Below, piece after piece: positions 44,446 to 53,795 of a DNA stretch of 64,000 nt. Position numbers and translations under genes: made by a program. The notes beneath the pieces were generated by a model. That model saw nothing but the letters and a program-made list of their open reading frames with translations. It was not told where the DNA came from and ran no database searches. Numbering within the stretch: the stretch's first letter is position 1; every line of letters begins with the position of its first letter. Origin of the DNA: Trichodesmium sp050015995 (GTDB taxonomy: Bacteria > Cyanobacteriota > Cyanobacteriia > Cyanobacteriales > Microcoleaceae); the NCBI RefSeq assembly GCF_050015995.1, contig NZ_JBNHEP010000208.1, positions 1 to 64,000 of the forward strand. The letters run 5' to 3'.

Positions 44446-45093
44446 TTTCAGTTATCAGTTATCAGTTATCAGTATCTCCTACTTGAAGTAGGAGACTGGA
44501 AATACTGAAGTTGATTATTTTGATATCCTTAAAAAGGCAGGCTTGATATAGAATCCGCTTGAATAGTCGTCCGCAGCGACGATAAGAAGCAATCTCAGGG
44601 TTTTAGGAGATTGCTTCCTTCCACTCTGTTCCAGTCGCAATGACTTTACAGTTAGTGTTGATCCGTACATAAAATATAAAGCTTTCTCCCTTCCTTCTTA
44701 CCGAATTATTAATTATTAATTATTAATTGTTAATTAAATAATTGTGGTTTAAAGCCTCCCCTTGGATAGGGGAAAAAAGCGGTCGTTTGCGGAGCAGTCC
44801 GTTAGGATGGGATGGCGTTAGCGGAGCGGCTCTGCAAGAGCGGGTTTCCCTTCCCTCCGGGACGCTACGCGTTTCATGTCGCTCCGCGTTTCGCTTTGCG
44901 ACATGAAAACGCGCGTTGTGCGGAACGCTAAACGCCATATCCAATCTCCCCTTGAGAAGAAATGATATTTCCCAATCTTCAATTGGTGTAACGGTTTTAA
45001 CCTTCTTGTAATTATCAATTATCAATTATCAATTATCAATTAATGAATTCTTCCTTCTTCCCTCTTCCTTCTAAAATCAGGAAAAAACCAATT
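44446..45093. repeat. Spacer with palindromic repeats
   Basis: 44545-44645 is a partial family B-like unit (ATATAGAATCCGCTTGAATAG, GCAGCGACGATAAGAAGCAA, CCAGTCGCAATGAC). 44775-44935 is a GC-rich set of short palindromes (GGAGCGGCTCTGC, GTTTCATGTCGC..GCGACATGAAAAC). 44703-44735 and 45005-45040 are AATTATTAATT / TTATCAA microrepeats. Reading frames through here are not convincing genes. Confidence 0.6.
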
Positions 45094-46089
45094 ATGAAAG
45101 CAGTTTTAATGACATCGCCAGGAACACCAGAAGTTTTGCAAGTACAGCAAGTTGCTGACCCTGTAATTGAACACGATCGAGAAATATTAGTCCGTTTGAA
45201 AGCTGCTGGGGTAAATCCTATTGATACTAAATTACGCACTCGTGGCACATTTTACCCAGAGCAAATGCCAGCTATTTTAGGATGTGATGCAGCAGGTATT
45301 GTGACAGAAATTGGTAAAAATGTACAAAAGTTTCAAGTGGGAGATGAAGTTTATTTTTGTAATAGTGGGATTGGATTAACTCCTGGAAATTATGCAGAAT
45401 TAGCTGTTGTGGATGAAAGATTTGTAGCGAAAAAACCGAGTTCTTTAAGCTTTGTTGAAGCTGCTGCTGCACCGTTAGTTTTAATTACTGCTTGGGAATC
45501 TTTGTATGACAGAGGAAAGTTACAAGCTGGCAGAAAGGTGTTAATTCATGGTGGTGCAGGGGGTGTCGGTCATGTGGCTATACAGTTAGCAAAATTACAA
45601 GGTGCTGAGGTTGCTACTACTATTAGTTCAGAAGAAAAAGCAGATTTTGTTAAAAGTTTAGGTGTAGATTTAGCAATTTTTAAGAATACAGATTTTCTCC
45701 AAGTTGTTTTAGATTGGACGAATGGAGAAGGGGTAGATTTGGCTTTTGATACTATTGGCGGAAAGGTTTTTTATGACACTATTCCAGCAGTGAAAGTTTA
45801 TGGCGATTTAGTGACAATTTTGGAGCCAAATTATACCTTGGGAAATTTGAAAGTTGCTAGGCAAAGAAATCTAAGAATTGGGTTAGAGTTAATGTTAACT
45901 CCCATGATGAAAGGATTGACGGAAGCTCAAGAAGATCAAGCTAAGATTTTGCAGCAATGTGGGCGGTTATTTGACCAAGGAAAATTAAAGATTAATGTGA
46001 ATAAAACTTTTCCTTTAGATGATGCAATGGAAGCACATCGAATGTTAGAAGGGGGTTCGATGCTTGGTAAGATTGTTTTGACTATTTAG
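45094..46089 (+). CDS. Medium-chain dehydrogenase/reductase, quinone oxidoreductase type
   Basis: 331 aa from ATG 45094 (MKAVLMTSPG). The longer frame from 45043 adds an unlikely low-complexity leader. It has a GroES-like N-terminal domain (VNPIDTKLRTRGTF, LGCDAAGIVTEIG) and a Rossmann domain with IHGGAGGVGHVAIQLAK. It lacks the zinc-ligand Cys/His set of alcohol dehydrogenases, as in the zeta-crystallin/quinone reductase branch, which uses NADPH. The substrate is unknown. Confidence 0.9.
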   Translation: MKAVLMTSPGTPEVLQVQQVADPVIEHDREILVRLKAAGVNPIDTKLRTRGTFYPEQMPAILGCDAAGIVTEIGKNVQKFQVGDEVYFCNSGIGLTPGNYAELAVVDERFVAKKPSSLSFVEAAAAPLVLITAWESLYDRGKLQAGRKVLIHGGAGGVGHVAIQLAKLQGAEVATTISSEEKADFVKSLGVDLAIFKNTDFLQVVLDWTNGEGVDLAFDTIGGKVFYDTIPAVKVYGDLVTILEPNYTLGNLKVARQRNLRIGLELMLTPMMKGLTEAQEDQAKILQQCGRLFDQGKLKINVNKTFPLDDAMEAHRMLEGGSMLGKIVLTI

Positions 46090-46500
46090 AGTTTGCGCTC
46101 AAAAGTCTTAGGGAATAGCAGAAAATAAATTATCCCAATTTTTGTACTCTACTTTTGTACTATATCCTGACTGGTTACTCCCTACTCCCTTACTTTTTCA
46201 ATTTCTTCCCTACTCCCTACTCCCTACTCCCTTACTTTTTCAATTTCTTCCCTACTCCCTGCTCCCTACTCCCTACTCCCTTATTTTTATAGCTAATGGG
46301 ATAATTTTTTATTTGGAAGTCCCTTATGAGTGAGGGGAGGAGTCAGAAGCCAGTCCTTAGTCCTCAGGAGTAAGGATAAATGGGAATTATAGAGGAAATA
46401 GCCACATATATTTGTCCCTTGATTTTTCCCTTGTATGCCCAAAATACTAACTTTTTCTCCCTACTCCCTACTCCCTACTCCCTACTCCCTACTCCCTAAA
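46090..46500. repeat. Heptamer arrays (ctccctA)n and family K fragment
   Basis: 46182-46290 has CTCCCTA heptamers organised into a longer period of about 57 bp that includes TACTTTTTCAATTTCTTC. 46375-46455 resembles family K (AATTATAGAGGA, TTTGTCCC, CCAAAATACTAAC). 46456-46498 is another run of CTCCCTA units reaching the stop of the next gene. Confidence 0.85.
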
Positions 46501-47196
46501 TTAATATCTAGGAATAACTGAAGTTAGTAGCCAATATAATTTGTGCTTAAAAGTTTTTTTCTCTACATTTTTTTCTATAGTTGTAGGTTGTTTGATTACC
46601 TGTAATAACGAACTTAAAGCATAATTTTCAGATGAGTTTACCTGCCGATCAAAAAGAGCAATATTAATCGCTAAAGGCAGAGCAATAGCAGCTAAATCTG
46701 GCTCTAATTCTTCAACTAATAAATCAATAGACTGAGGTACTCTAACTGCAGAACGAATTCCTTGCAATATTTCTTCATCTAATCCCAATTGTTGTAAATT
46801 AGGGTATATTTCTTCCCATTTAACTTTCTGATTTGGTTCCCCCGCTTGAATAACATAAGCTATCAACCTTTGCAGTTTTCCTTGTTGCTTGGTTGTCATA
46901 TTTTGGATAGGTTCAGTTGTAGTTAATTCTTGGGAATTATTTTGATTTTCTTCTGGTTTTACACCATTGACAATTTTTTGCCAATCTTGACTATCGCAAG
47001 ATTCTGGTTTTTCCACTGTTAAGGAAATAGTTATTTTTTTGTCTAGACTAGCATCAAGTTCGGTTACTTCTGCTTTTACTCCCAAAAAACCTAGCCATTT
47101 AGCAATTGTATGAATTAATGTTAGACGGGTTGAGTGACAGTTTGCTAATAACCGAACTTGGGTCCGAACCATTGGACGAACTATTTGTGTTAGCAT
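46501..47196 (-). CDS. Hypothetical protein, 231 aa
   Basis: I do not recognise a family. The N-terminal half (VRLLANCHSTRLTLIHTIAKWLG) is helical, the middle (about 75-105) is a Gln/Asn/Thr linker, and the C-terminal half is helical and acidic (KWEEIYPNLQQLGLDEEILQ, ELEPDLAAIALPLAINIALF). A basic C terminus ends the protein. There is no signal peptide. It is monocistronic between repeat-rich spacers. Confidence 0.7.
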   Translation of the reverse strand: MLTQIVRPMVRTQVRLLANCHSTRLTLIHTIAKWLGFLGVKAEVTELDASLDKKITISLTVEKPESCDSQDWQKIVNGVKPEENQNNSQELTTTEPIQNMTTKQQGKLQRLIAYVIQAGEPNQKVKWEEIYPNLQQLGLDEEILQGIRSAVRVPQSIDLLVEELEPDLAAIALPLAINIALFDRQVNSSENYALSSLLQVIKQPTTIEKNVEKKTFKHKLYWLLTSVIPRY

Positions 47197-47329
47197 TATG
47201 GTTAACGTACTGTCTTAGCTATAAATTTACTTACTTTTTTATAGAATAACTAATTTTTCTGTGGCAAATAGCAGTTTTAGCTACCAAATTTTTCCCAGGT
47301 TGAAGTAGGCTAGCATATTTTTTATAGCG

Positions 47330-47370
47330 CTAGGGAATAGGGAATAGGGAATAGGGAATAGGGAATAAGG
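47330..47370. repeat. Heptamer array (gggaata)n
   Basis: Five 7-bp GGGAATA units preceded by TAGCGCTA. A similar TAGCGCTAGGGAATAGGGAA start occurs at 56966, and CGCGCTAGGGAATA occurs at 14855, so this junction is itself a dispersed repeat. Confidence 0.8.
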
Positions 47371-47626
47371 AACAGCAGACTGTCAAAGGGTTTCAGGATT
47401 TAGAAAGGTCCTAACCTTAATGTATAGCGCTATATCTTATACCATTTCTCATGCATTCTTGCTACATCTCCTTGAGAACAGGGAGTAGGGAGTAGGGAGT
47501 AGGGTTCAAAGACATAAGATATCTGGGCTTAATGCCAATAATCGTTAAAAAAATGACTGAAGCTTACTTATTACTTAATAACTGAAGTCGAATTGGAAGT
47601 ATAGCATTCTTTTTGGGAATTGGTAT

Positions 47627-47728
47627 TACAGCGGTTTTCCTGCACGGTAGACCACTGTAGGGGCGATTCGCGAGCCCCTACAGGGTTTTGGTTATGACAA
47701 TATGATTTATCCATCTGAAAAGCGCTTT
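47627..47728. mobile_element. MITE family F copy
   Basis: Ends TACAGCGGTTTTCC / TGAAAAGCGCTTT, with internal GTAGGGGCGATTCGCGAGCCCCTAC palindrome and GTTTTGGTTATGACAATATG as in 29247-29344. Confidence 0.7.
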
Positions 47729-47755
47729 CAACAATTAATAATTAATAATTAATAT

Positions 47756-47847
47756 AGGACTTACGCAATATAAGGTATTTTCGTCATTGCGACCGACAGG
47801 GAAGCAATCTCAAGCCCTATTTTTTCGTACCTTATGCGTAAGTTCTG
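47756..47847. mobile_element. MITE family A, copy A4
   Basis: 92 bp with ends AGGACTTACGCA / TGCGTAAGTTCTG. The core is shared in inverted orientation with A2 (GTCATTGCGACCGACAGGGAAG). Confidence 0.8.
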
Positions 47848-47886
47848 TAATAATTAATAATTACCTCTCCTTGAAAACGGATAGAC

Positions 47887-48825
47887 TTATTCTTTTATAG
47901 CAGAGTTGCTAGATTTTGCTAGATATATACCCAGCAAAACCACAGCAAAGGCTCCCCCATTCAATAAACTCAAGCTTTCTGAAAAAATAATCCAAGCCAA
48001 AATAGCAGTAATTACGGGTGCCAATAGTAGGCTAATAGCAACGAATGCCGAAGACAAACGCTTAAGACAATAATTAACAAGTCCTTGACCCAAAACTTGA
48101 CAGACAAAACCTAATAAAATTACTAACACCCAAGATTGCCAGGAATAGGGAAAAACCCGATCTTCCATTACCAAAACAATCGGCAATATCCAGAGAGTTG
48201 AAAATAAAGAACTCCAGAAAAGTATAGTTTCAGCACTAAATTTTTTTCGGAGTTTTTCTACTATTAACAAGTAGATACTAAAGCAGATCGAAGCTAATAC
48301 GGCAACTCCATCACCTTGTAGATTTCCAGTAGCAACTTGCAAGTCTTCAATTCCAATAATACAAGCTCCGACCATAGCGACTCCCATCCCAATTAAAAAT
48401 CGCTTGTCAAAGTGCTGACCCCAGATAGACCAACCTAAAAGTGTTGTCCACAGGGGATTTAGATTTGTTAGTAAAGTAGAATTGGCAACGCTAGTTTTAG
48501 TCAGAGACCAAGTCCACAAAATTTGGTCGCCAGCAAAACAAATTCCTGCTATTAATAATTGGATTAGTACCCAACTCGTGTAAGGCTGTTTCTGTAACGG
48601 TTTATCTTGAGAAAACTGGTAACGTAGAGCTTGCAGTCTATTCCATATTCCCAAAACAAAACTTGCGAGCCAAACTCTATGAAATGCCGTTGCAAATGGA
48701 CCTATTTCCCGTTCCAACAATCTAAAAAAGATTGCTATCCAAGACAAGGCTATTATAGCGATAGCTAATGAGATAATCGCTGTAACGCTTTCTTGAATTG
48801 AAGTCTGTTCTTGTATAGCTTTCAA
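47887..48825 (-). CDS. EamA/DMT-family transporter (cassette copy A)
   Basis: 312 aa with about ten transmembrane helices and two EamA repeats. The characteristic LAIAIIALSWIAIFFRL opening, LNPLWTTLLGWSIWGQ and the closing APVITAILAWIIFSESLSLL are present. EamA proteins export amino acids and other metabolites at the plasma membrane. It is the third gene of the order OCD-PhyH-DMT on the minus strand. A paralogue with the same neighbours is at 52096-53043, so export of the cassette product is the likely role. Confidence 0.92.
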   Translation of the reverse strand: MKAIQEQTSIQESVTAIISLAIAIIALSWIAIFFRLLEREIGPFATAFHRVWLASFVLGIWNRLQALRYQFSQDKPLQKQPYTSWVLIQLLIAGICFAGDQILWTWSLTKTSVANSTLLTNLNPLWTTLLGWSIWGQHFDKRFLIGMGVAMVGACIIGIEDLQVATGNLQGDGVAVLASICFSIYLLIVEKLRKKFSAETILFWSSLFSTLWILPIVLVMEDRVFPYSWQSWVLVILLGFVCQVLGQGLVNYCLKRLSSAFVAISLLLAPVITAILAWIIFSESLSLLNGGAFAVVLLGIYLAKSSNSAIKE

Positions 48826-49266
48826 AAGACGCTCCCAGTGAAAATAAAATCGCTAGACTAGAAAAAAGGGCGTTGGTGATGCGTGGCTATGATTTTTCTG
48901 GCATTGTAGGAACCGGGTTTGTATTAGATGCCGATGCCTTACTGAGATCTGTCTTCAACAAACCTGGTTTCTTATAACACGCTCCTTAAAAACTGTTTGT
49001 AAACTTATAAAAACCTCTCTCCAAACCTCTCTCCTGCTTTTGAGAGAGGCTTATTCACCCCCATTCCCTTGTAGGGAAGGGGGGCAGGGGGGTTAGGTTT
49101 TTATGATTCATCGGTTCCATGCAGCACTTCTCAAACAGCTCCTTAGATTTCATAGCTCTATTCACCAACGCCGAAAAAAGAAACAGACTTGCTGTTTTTT
49201 GAGGGAGCTAGATTCCCATAAAGCAGCTACCTGCCTACAAATCATCAACTTAATAGCAGCTTGGTA
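48826..49266. repeat. Spacer between DMT and PhyH genes of cassette A
   Basis: 48909-48975 holds GAACCGGGTTTGT..CAAACCTGGTTTC, a common cyanobacterial palindrome. 48990-49145 is a family G long-form repeat matching 34650-34790. Copy B of the cassette lacks this insert: there the two genes abut. Confidence 0.7.
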
Positions 49267-50091
49267 CTATACCAACAAAACTTCATCTGATAAAGGTTCT
49301 ATTGGTGTATAATTTAGGCTCGCCAGAAACTCCGGTCTTTGCTCTTTGATCGGAATTTTTGGCGTGTTTTCAACACTGTTGTAGTTGATAATGACTAGGG
49401 CGCGATCGAAGGGAGACATATTCGCTCCCGAACCATGAACACAACTAGGATGAAACAATAGAACTGAACCTGCTGCTCCTTTCGGTGCAACAATTCCATA
49501 CTGTTTAACTAATTTCTCAAGAGTTTCCTTATTAATTATATAATGAAGCTTACTTGTCAAACGAGAAATCCATGAAGGCCCATCTTGATATTGGTTATGC
49601 TGTTCCTCTTCTGTAAATACGCTAATCAAACCTTCTTTCTGGGAACCCGGAACCAACATTAATGGTGCATTGAATTCATTAACTTCATCCAAAAAAATGG
49701 CTGTATTGACGATTCTTGGTTCTGGTATTCCATCCTCTTCTTTGTAATAGACATAATCTTGGTGCCATTGCCAGACATCACCTTCAAAAGCTATCTTGGC
49801 ACTAATTTTGAATTGGTGGATATATACTGCACTCCCAAGTATCTGCATTACAGGATCGATGATTCGGGGATGTTGGGATAAACGTTTAAATATGTCACTT
49901 TTAGTATGACAACCATGAACGATGCGTACCGTTTTTCCGTCTTCTTCAACAATCTTTCCTAGGCTATTTTCCCCGTAAACAGCAGGAAGCTCGGCTTTCA
50001 TAACTTCAACTTCTGCTCTGTCAAAAACATTGGGCAAAAAAAGATAGCCTCGATCTTGATAATGCTGTAATTGTTCACTGCTGAGTTGCAT
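49267..50091 (-). CDS. Phytanoyl-CoA dioxygenase (PhyH)-family Fe(II)/2-oxoglutarate hydroxylase
   Basis: 274 aa. The 2-His-1-carboxylate iron site is visible as His110-x-Asp112 (WQWHQDY) and His219 (SCVHGSG), with 2-oxoglutarate-binding Arg230 (SPFDRALVIINYN). The blocks EEDGIPEPRIVNTAIFLDEV and FNAPLMLVPGSQ resemble the ectoine-hydroxylase branch of the family, whose substrates are small amino-acid-like compounds. It is cytoplasmic. It lies between an ornithine-cyclodeaminase-like gene and a DMT exporter gene. A truncated second copy is at 53045-53284. Confidence 0.92.
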   Translation of the reverse strand: MQLSSEQLQHYQDRGYLFLPNVFDRAEVEVMKAELPAVYGENSLGKIVEEDGKTVRIVHGCHTKSDIFKRLSQHPRIIDPVMQILGSAVYIHQFKISAKIAFEGDVWQWHQDYVYYKEEDGIPEPRIVNTAIFLDEVNEFNAPLMLVPGSQKEGLISVFTEEEQHNQYQDGPSWISRLTSKLHYIINKETLEKLVKQYGIVAPKGAAGSVLLFHPSCVHGSGANMSPFDRALVIINYNSVENTPKIPIKEQRPEFLASLNYTPIEPLSDEVLLV

Positions 50092-50254
50092 GGATAATGC
50101 TTCCTTTAATACTAATAGGCGATCGCTCGGCGCATCCTAACTTGACGCGCCTTTCCTTTACTGTTTTGATGTCTCTAGGGGTTAAAACCCGCGTGTCGTT
50201 ATTCAACCAGCCGTTAAAACGAGCTGGCTAACTTCCTCCCGCCGTTTTTTAGGT

Positions 50255-51343
50255 TTAATCCACTATTGCCAGTGCTTCTTGTCGCGCTGCTGGCGGATGC
50301 TGTAGGGAACTTGTAATAAACTCGTATGGGTTATACGGATCATTGGGATAATATTCTAGTTGCAGACGTTGACCCAAGCCGTGAGCTTGTACCAACTCCT
50401 GCATAATTGACAAGGCTACATGGTCTTCTATTGCCAATCCTGTGGAGTCAAATACAGTCTGCTGTTCTCGCCAATGATAAAATTCTTCTGGTCGTTCAAT
50501 CATCTCCATTAAACTCGGTCTGACTTCCTCTGGTTGTAACTGCTGACATTCACCTTCAAGCAAGGCTTGTTCGGGAAAGTCCGGACAGACAAAACTCCGT
50601 TTTAGTAAAGATAGGGGCAACTCTGTTTTCCCTATGATATCTGCACCTACTGCATTAATATGAACGTGAGGCTTCAAATTCTCACCAGTAATTACTGGAT
50701 CTGCTCCTTCATCAACCGAGGTAGCAGTGCAAATAATGTCGGCATTGCGCTCTAGTTCATCTAGAGAACAGCTCCGAATTGATAGCCCTAAAAATGCTAC
50801 TCGTGAGGAGAATGAGCGAGCAATATCTGGGTTAATATCATAAACCAGTACCTCTTGCAATGGAAACACTCTACTCAACCCGTGTAACTGGGTGACTGCT
50901 TGTGCTCCTGCTCCTACCAGTCCTACGGTAGCACTATCAGGATTTGCTAGAATCTTGCTAGCTATGGCTGAGGCAGCTCCTGTTCTAATAGCAGTTAGGG
51001 TGACAGCATCACACAAAGCAACTAAATGACCGTTGTTAAAGTCATAAAGGCTCGTCGTTGCTAAGACGGTAGGGATACCAATTGTCTGGATATTGTCTGG
51101 CTGATAAGCAACAACTTTGACTGTTACAGACTGGTCAGTCTTTCTCATGTATGGCATCCATTCTACACAAGCACAGGATGGCTTTTTGACGAATCCAGCA
51201 CGAGTTCGTAGTTCCCCTTGGCCTCGATTAACTTCCTTAAAAGCTTCTGTCAAGCCAGCGATCGTCTTATCCATCAGTGTATCAATACCTACTAGCTCGA
51301 TCGCTTTGGCAATATCTTGAGGTCGGATTAAAAGTGTTTCCAC
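50255..51343 (-). CDS. Ornithine cyclodeaminase / mu-crystallin family protein
   Basis: 362 aa. Conserved substrate region (Lys76 in VTVKVVAY, Arg120 in LTAIRTGAASAIASK) and a Rossmann motif GLVGAGAQAV (141-150). Late blocks include ICTATSVDEGADPVI, HINAVGAD and FDSTGLAIEDHVAL. The family comprises NAD(P)-using enzymes that convert ornithine to proline, or form and reduce imino or amino acids (for example SbnB-like). Which reaction applies cannot be settled by eye. It is the first gene of cassette A. Confidence 0.92.
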   Translation of the reverse strand: METLLIRPQDIAKAIELVGIDTLMDKTIAGLTEAFKEVNRGQGELRTRAGFVKKPSCACVEWMPYMRKTDQSVTVKVVAYQPDNIQTIGIPTVLATTSLYDFNNGHLVALCDAVTLTAIRTGAASAIASKILANPDSATVGLVGAGAQAVTQLHGLSRVFPLQEVLVYDINPDIARSFSSRVAFLGLSIRSCSLDELERNADIICTATSVDEGADPVITGENLKPHVHINAVGADIIGKTELPLSLLKRSFVCPDFPEQALLEGECQQLQPEEVRPSLMEMIERPEEFYHWREQQTVFDSTGLAIEDHVALSIMQELVQAHGLGQRLQLEYYPNDPYNPYEFITSSLQHPPAARQEALAIVD

Positions 51344-52095
51344 TATTGTTATTTTTCTAATCTAAATTAGCTACTTCTCTAAATTAGCTACTTCATCTTA
51401 ATTTTTTTTCCATTCCAATTCCTATTATGTTCAATTATTCTTATCTATTTTTTTTTTTTTGATAATATATACTGATATAAATTCTGAGAAATTTGTGTTA
51501 ATACCTTCAATCTAAAAATTGATCGTAAGAACAGAGTTACCCAAAAATTAAGGTTTAAAGCCTCTCCTATATGGGAGAAAAAAAGAAAAAAATTCTTTTT
51601 AACCAATCCTCTTCTTTTTAATAAGAGGTAATTATTAATTATTAATTATTGAAGAGGTGATATTGAGCCTATAGCAATCAGGAATGATTTATGAGATATT
51701 TAAGAACAGTTAATAGTAATCAAAATCCTTTTATATTCTGACTCCTGTACGAGGACTGACTGCTAATTACCAGTAAAATTTCACAACTGAAATATGATTG
51801 CTATAGATCCTTAACATTGTGTGGCATAATCGAGAAAACAGGCATAATTCCAGAGGATAAAATAATTAAAATACAAAATAACTCTTCAATAATGAATAAT
51901 TACCTCTCCTTGAAAACGGATAGGATTGACTAATCATGAAAATTTTTATTTATTATCCCCTTAAAAGGGGAGGCTTTAAACCAAAATTTTTCGGTAAAAT
52001 AAAATGTTTAATACAAGTTTTACCACATCCGAGAGCTAATCCGAAAAATAGTCCCAAATGTAGAGTTATTGTTTGGAATGGGTAAGTCCTAGTTC
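51344..52095. other. Cassette A upstream region and spacer
   Basis: 51400-51545 is the promoter-side region of cassette A. It shares CTTATCTATTTTTTTTTTTT, GATATAAATT and AAAAATTGATCGTAA with 53660-53770 upstream of the decayed cassette B, so regulatory DNA was duplicated too. 51669-51806 is a TATAGCAATCA-ended element. The remainder is AT-rich; no gene. Confidence 0.65.
51669..51806. mobile_element. MITE with CTATAGCAATCA ends
   Basis: 138 bp with inverted ends CTATAGCAATCA / TGATTGCTATAG. The termini are the same as in family D, but the core is different and contains an STRR-free AT-rich sequence. Confidence 0.65.
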
Positions 52096-53043
52096 TTATT
52101 CTTTAACAGCAGATTGACTGGATACAGCTAGATAAAGACCTAGCAAAATCGCAAACAAAGCTACCCAGTTAAATAAGGTTAAGGCTTCACCAAAAATTGC
52201 CCAAGCTGCTATGGCAACCAGAATTGACTCTAGTAAAAGAACTAAAGCTACAAATCCAGAGGAAAACTTTTTGAGACTATAAGCAAGAAGCCCCTGACCT
52301 AATACTTGCCCAACTATAGCTAGAGAAATGACAAACACCCACCCATTTACCGAATAAGGGAAAAATCTATCTTCAGAAAAAAACAATATAGGTAAGCTTA
52401 ACAAAGTTCCTAATCCACAACACCAGGGAATTATAGTTGTTGGGGCAAACTTAGTTCTTAGTTTTTCTACAGTCAGTAGATAGGCCGCACTGCAAATTCC
52501 TGCGAGGAAAGCTGCGATATCACCTTCAACCTTGCCAGTATCAATTTGCAGATCCTCCAATCCAATACTGCCGGCACCGACCATCGCAATGATCATTCCG
52601 ATCAGGAATTTGTTGTCAAAGCGCTGACCCCAAGCAAGCCAAGCAAACAGGCAGGTGAATAGTGGCTTTAGACTAATCAGTACGGTAGATATGGCGACAG
52701 TGGTTTGACTTAGAGACCAAGCCCATAAACCTTGGCTAGTAATATAAAAAGTAGCCATTGCCAACAACAGCCATAAATCTTGACTAATGTCAAGCTTTTG
52801 TTCCACGGGTTTCTGGTCGGAAAGTCGGTAGCGTACGGCATTAACGGAGTTCCACAGCCCAAAAATAACAGTAGCGATCGCTACTCGGTCAAATACTGTC
52901 GCATTGGAACTGATTTCTCCTTCACTCAATCTGATGAAGATTGCTGAGGAAGAGATAGCCAGTAAAGCGACAAATAAGGACGCGATACTTGTGGGACCTT
53001 TTTTTTCTAGCTGTTGTGACTGCAATTGGAGTTTATTTGTCAT
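52096..53043 (-). CDS. EamA/DMT-family transporter (cassette copy B)
   Basis: 315 aa from ATG 53043, which follows the PhyH-remnant stop as TAAAATG; a start 24 bases upstream would overlap that remnant. It has about ten transmembrane helices and is clearly paralogous to 47887-48825 (ISSSAIFIRLSEGEI, GSIGLEDLQIDTGKVEGD, VGQVLGQGLLAYSLKKFSS). It appears intact even though its cassette partners are decayed, so it may have kept or gained an independent role. Confidence 0.92.
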   Translation of the reverse strand: MTNKLQLQSQQLEKKGPTSIASLFVALLAISSSAIFIRLSEGEISSNATVFDRVAIATVIFGLWNSVNAVRYRLSDQKPVEQKLDISQDLWLLLAMATFYITSQGLWAWSLSQTTVAISTVLISLKPLFTCLFAWLAWGQRFDNKFLIGMIIAMVGAGSIGLEDLQIDTGKVEGDIAAFLAGICSAAYLLTVEKLRTKFAPTTIIPWCCGLGTLLSLPILFFSEDRFFPYSVNGWVFVISLAIVGQVLGQGLLAYSLKKFSSGFVALVLLLESILVAIAAWAIFGEALTLFNWVALFAILLGLYLAVSSQSAVKE

Positions 53044-53044
53044 T

Positions 53045-53284
53045 TTATGAATTATCAGCACTATCAAGAATTAAATGATGAAATACTTTTTTTTCCTTAT
53101 GAACCCCGTTAACCACCCGCACGGTTTTTCCATCATTTTCCAACACTTTTCCTGGCAGATCCTTGGCATAGATATCTGGCACCTCAGCCTTCATCTTCTG
53201 CACTTCTTCTGGGGAAAAGCAACCTGGAAAGAAGAGATAGCCTCGGTCTTCATAAGTTTTCAATTGTTCCGTTGTTAGTTGCAT
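53045..53284 (-). pseudogene. Truncated PhyH-family gene (cassette copy B)
   Basis: 79 codons aligning with the first 70 residues of the intact hydroxylase (MQLTTEQLKTYEDRGYLFFP, KVLENDGKTVRVVNGVH). It then diverges and stops. The iron-binding His, Asp and His and the 2-oxoglutarate Arg are all missing, so it cannot be an active hydroxylase. The 3' part of the gene was deleted up to the DMT start. Confidence 0.92.
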
Positions 53285-53427
53285 ATAAAATACCTCTGTT
53301 AATTTTTTTAAGTCTGAGCCTCAACTTGAGGCTCATTCACTCTTCTTTCACTAACTGCTATTGGCAATTCTTTAGGTGGCTTTATAGTTTGGAAACCGGC
53401 ACGTGGTGGATGTTCTCCTAACCCATA

Positions 53428-53541
53428 GCAGCTTCGGTGAAAGCTTTGTTTAAAGCAGCGATCGTCTTATCCAAGAGGGTATCAAAATCTACTTGTTTGA
53501 CAACTTAGGCAATATCTTGAGGTCAGATTAAAAGTGTTTGG
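53428..53541 (-). pseudogene. N-terminal remnant of an ornithine-cyclodeaminase-like gene (copy B)
   Basis: Matches 51228-51341 at the 5' end of the intact gene (CTTTGTTTAAAGCAGCGATCG, CTTATCCAAGAGGGTATCAA, CAATATCTTGAGGTCAGATT). An in-frame stop (TTGCCTAAG) and loss of the initiation region are visible. The rest of the gene is deleted. 53312-53334 downstream is a perfect palindrome TGAGCCTCAACTTGAGGCTCA. Confidence 0.88.
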
Positions 53542-53639
53542 TAGTGGTACATTCACCAATGACAATAACATCGTAATTTTTTGAACTGTTGTTCATAACC
53601 TTTGATTTTACTCAAGCTGACTAGCTGATTCTAATTTTT

Positions 53640-53780
53640 TTCAACCCCAATCTCTATAATGTTTAAATATTCTTATCTATTTTTTTTTTTTTGATAGAAT
53701 ACACTGATATAAATTTTCAAAATTTTGTGTCAATAGCTTCAATCGAAAAATTGATCGTAACAACAGAATTACAAGGTGAT
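53640..53780. repeat. Duplicated upstream region of cassette B
   Basis: Closely matches 51405-51545 upstream of cassette A: T-rich tract, GATATAAATT, TTGTGTCAATA..CTTCAATC and AAAAATTGATCGTAA occur in the same order and spacing. Confidence 0.8.
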
Positions 53781-53795
53781 ATTGATGCCAGTTTC

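Noticed and set aside
44723..45025. 100-aa and 66-aa frames before the quinone-oxidoreductase gene
   Set aside because: Made of short GC-rich palindromes repeated elsewhere; composition is unlike the neighbouring genes.
46142..46333. 63-aa frame with LLPTPLLFQF repeats
   Set aside because: Translation of the CTCCCTA heptamer array.
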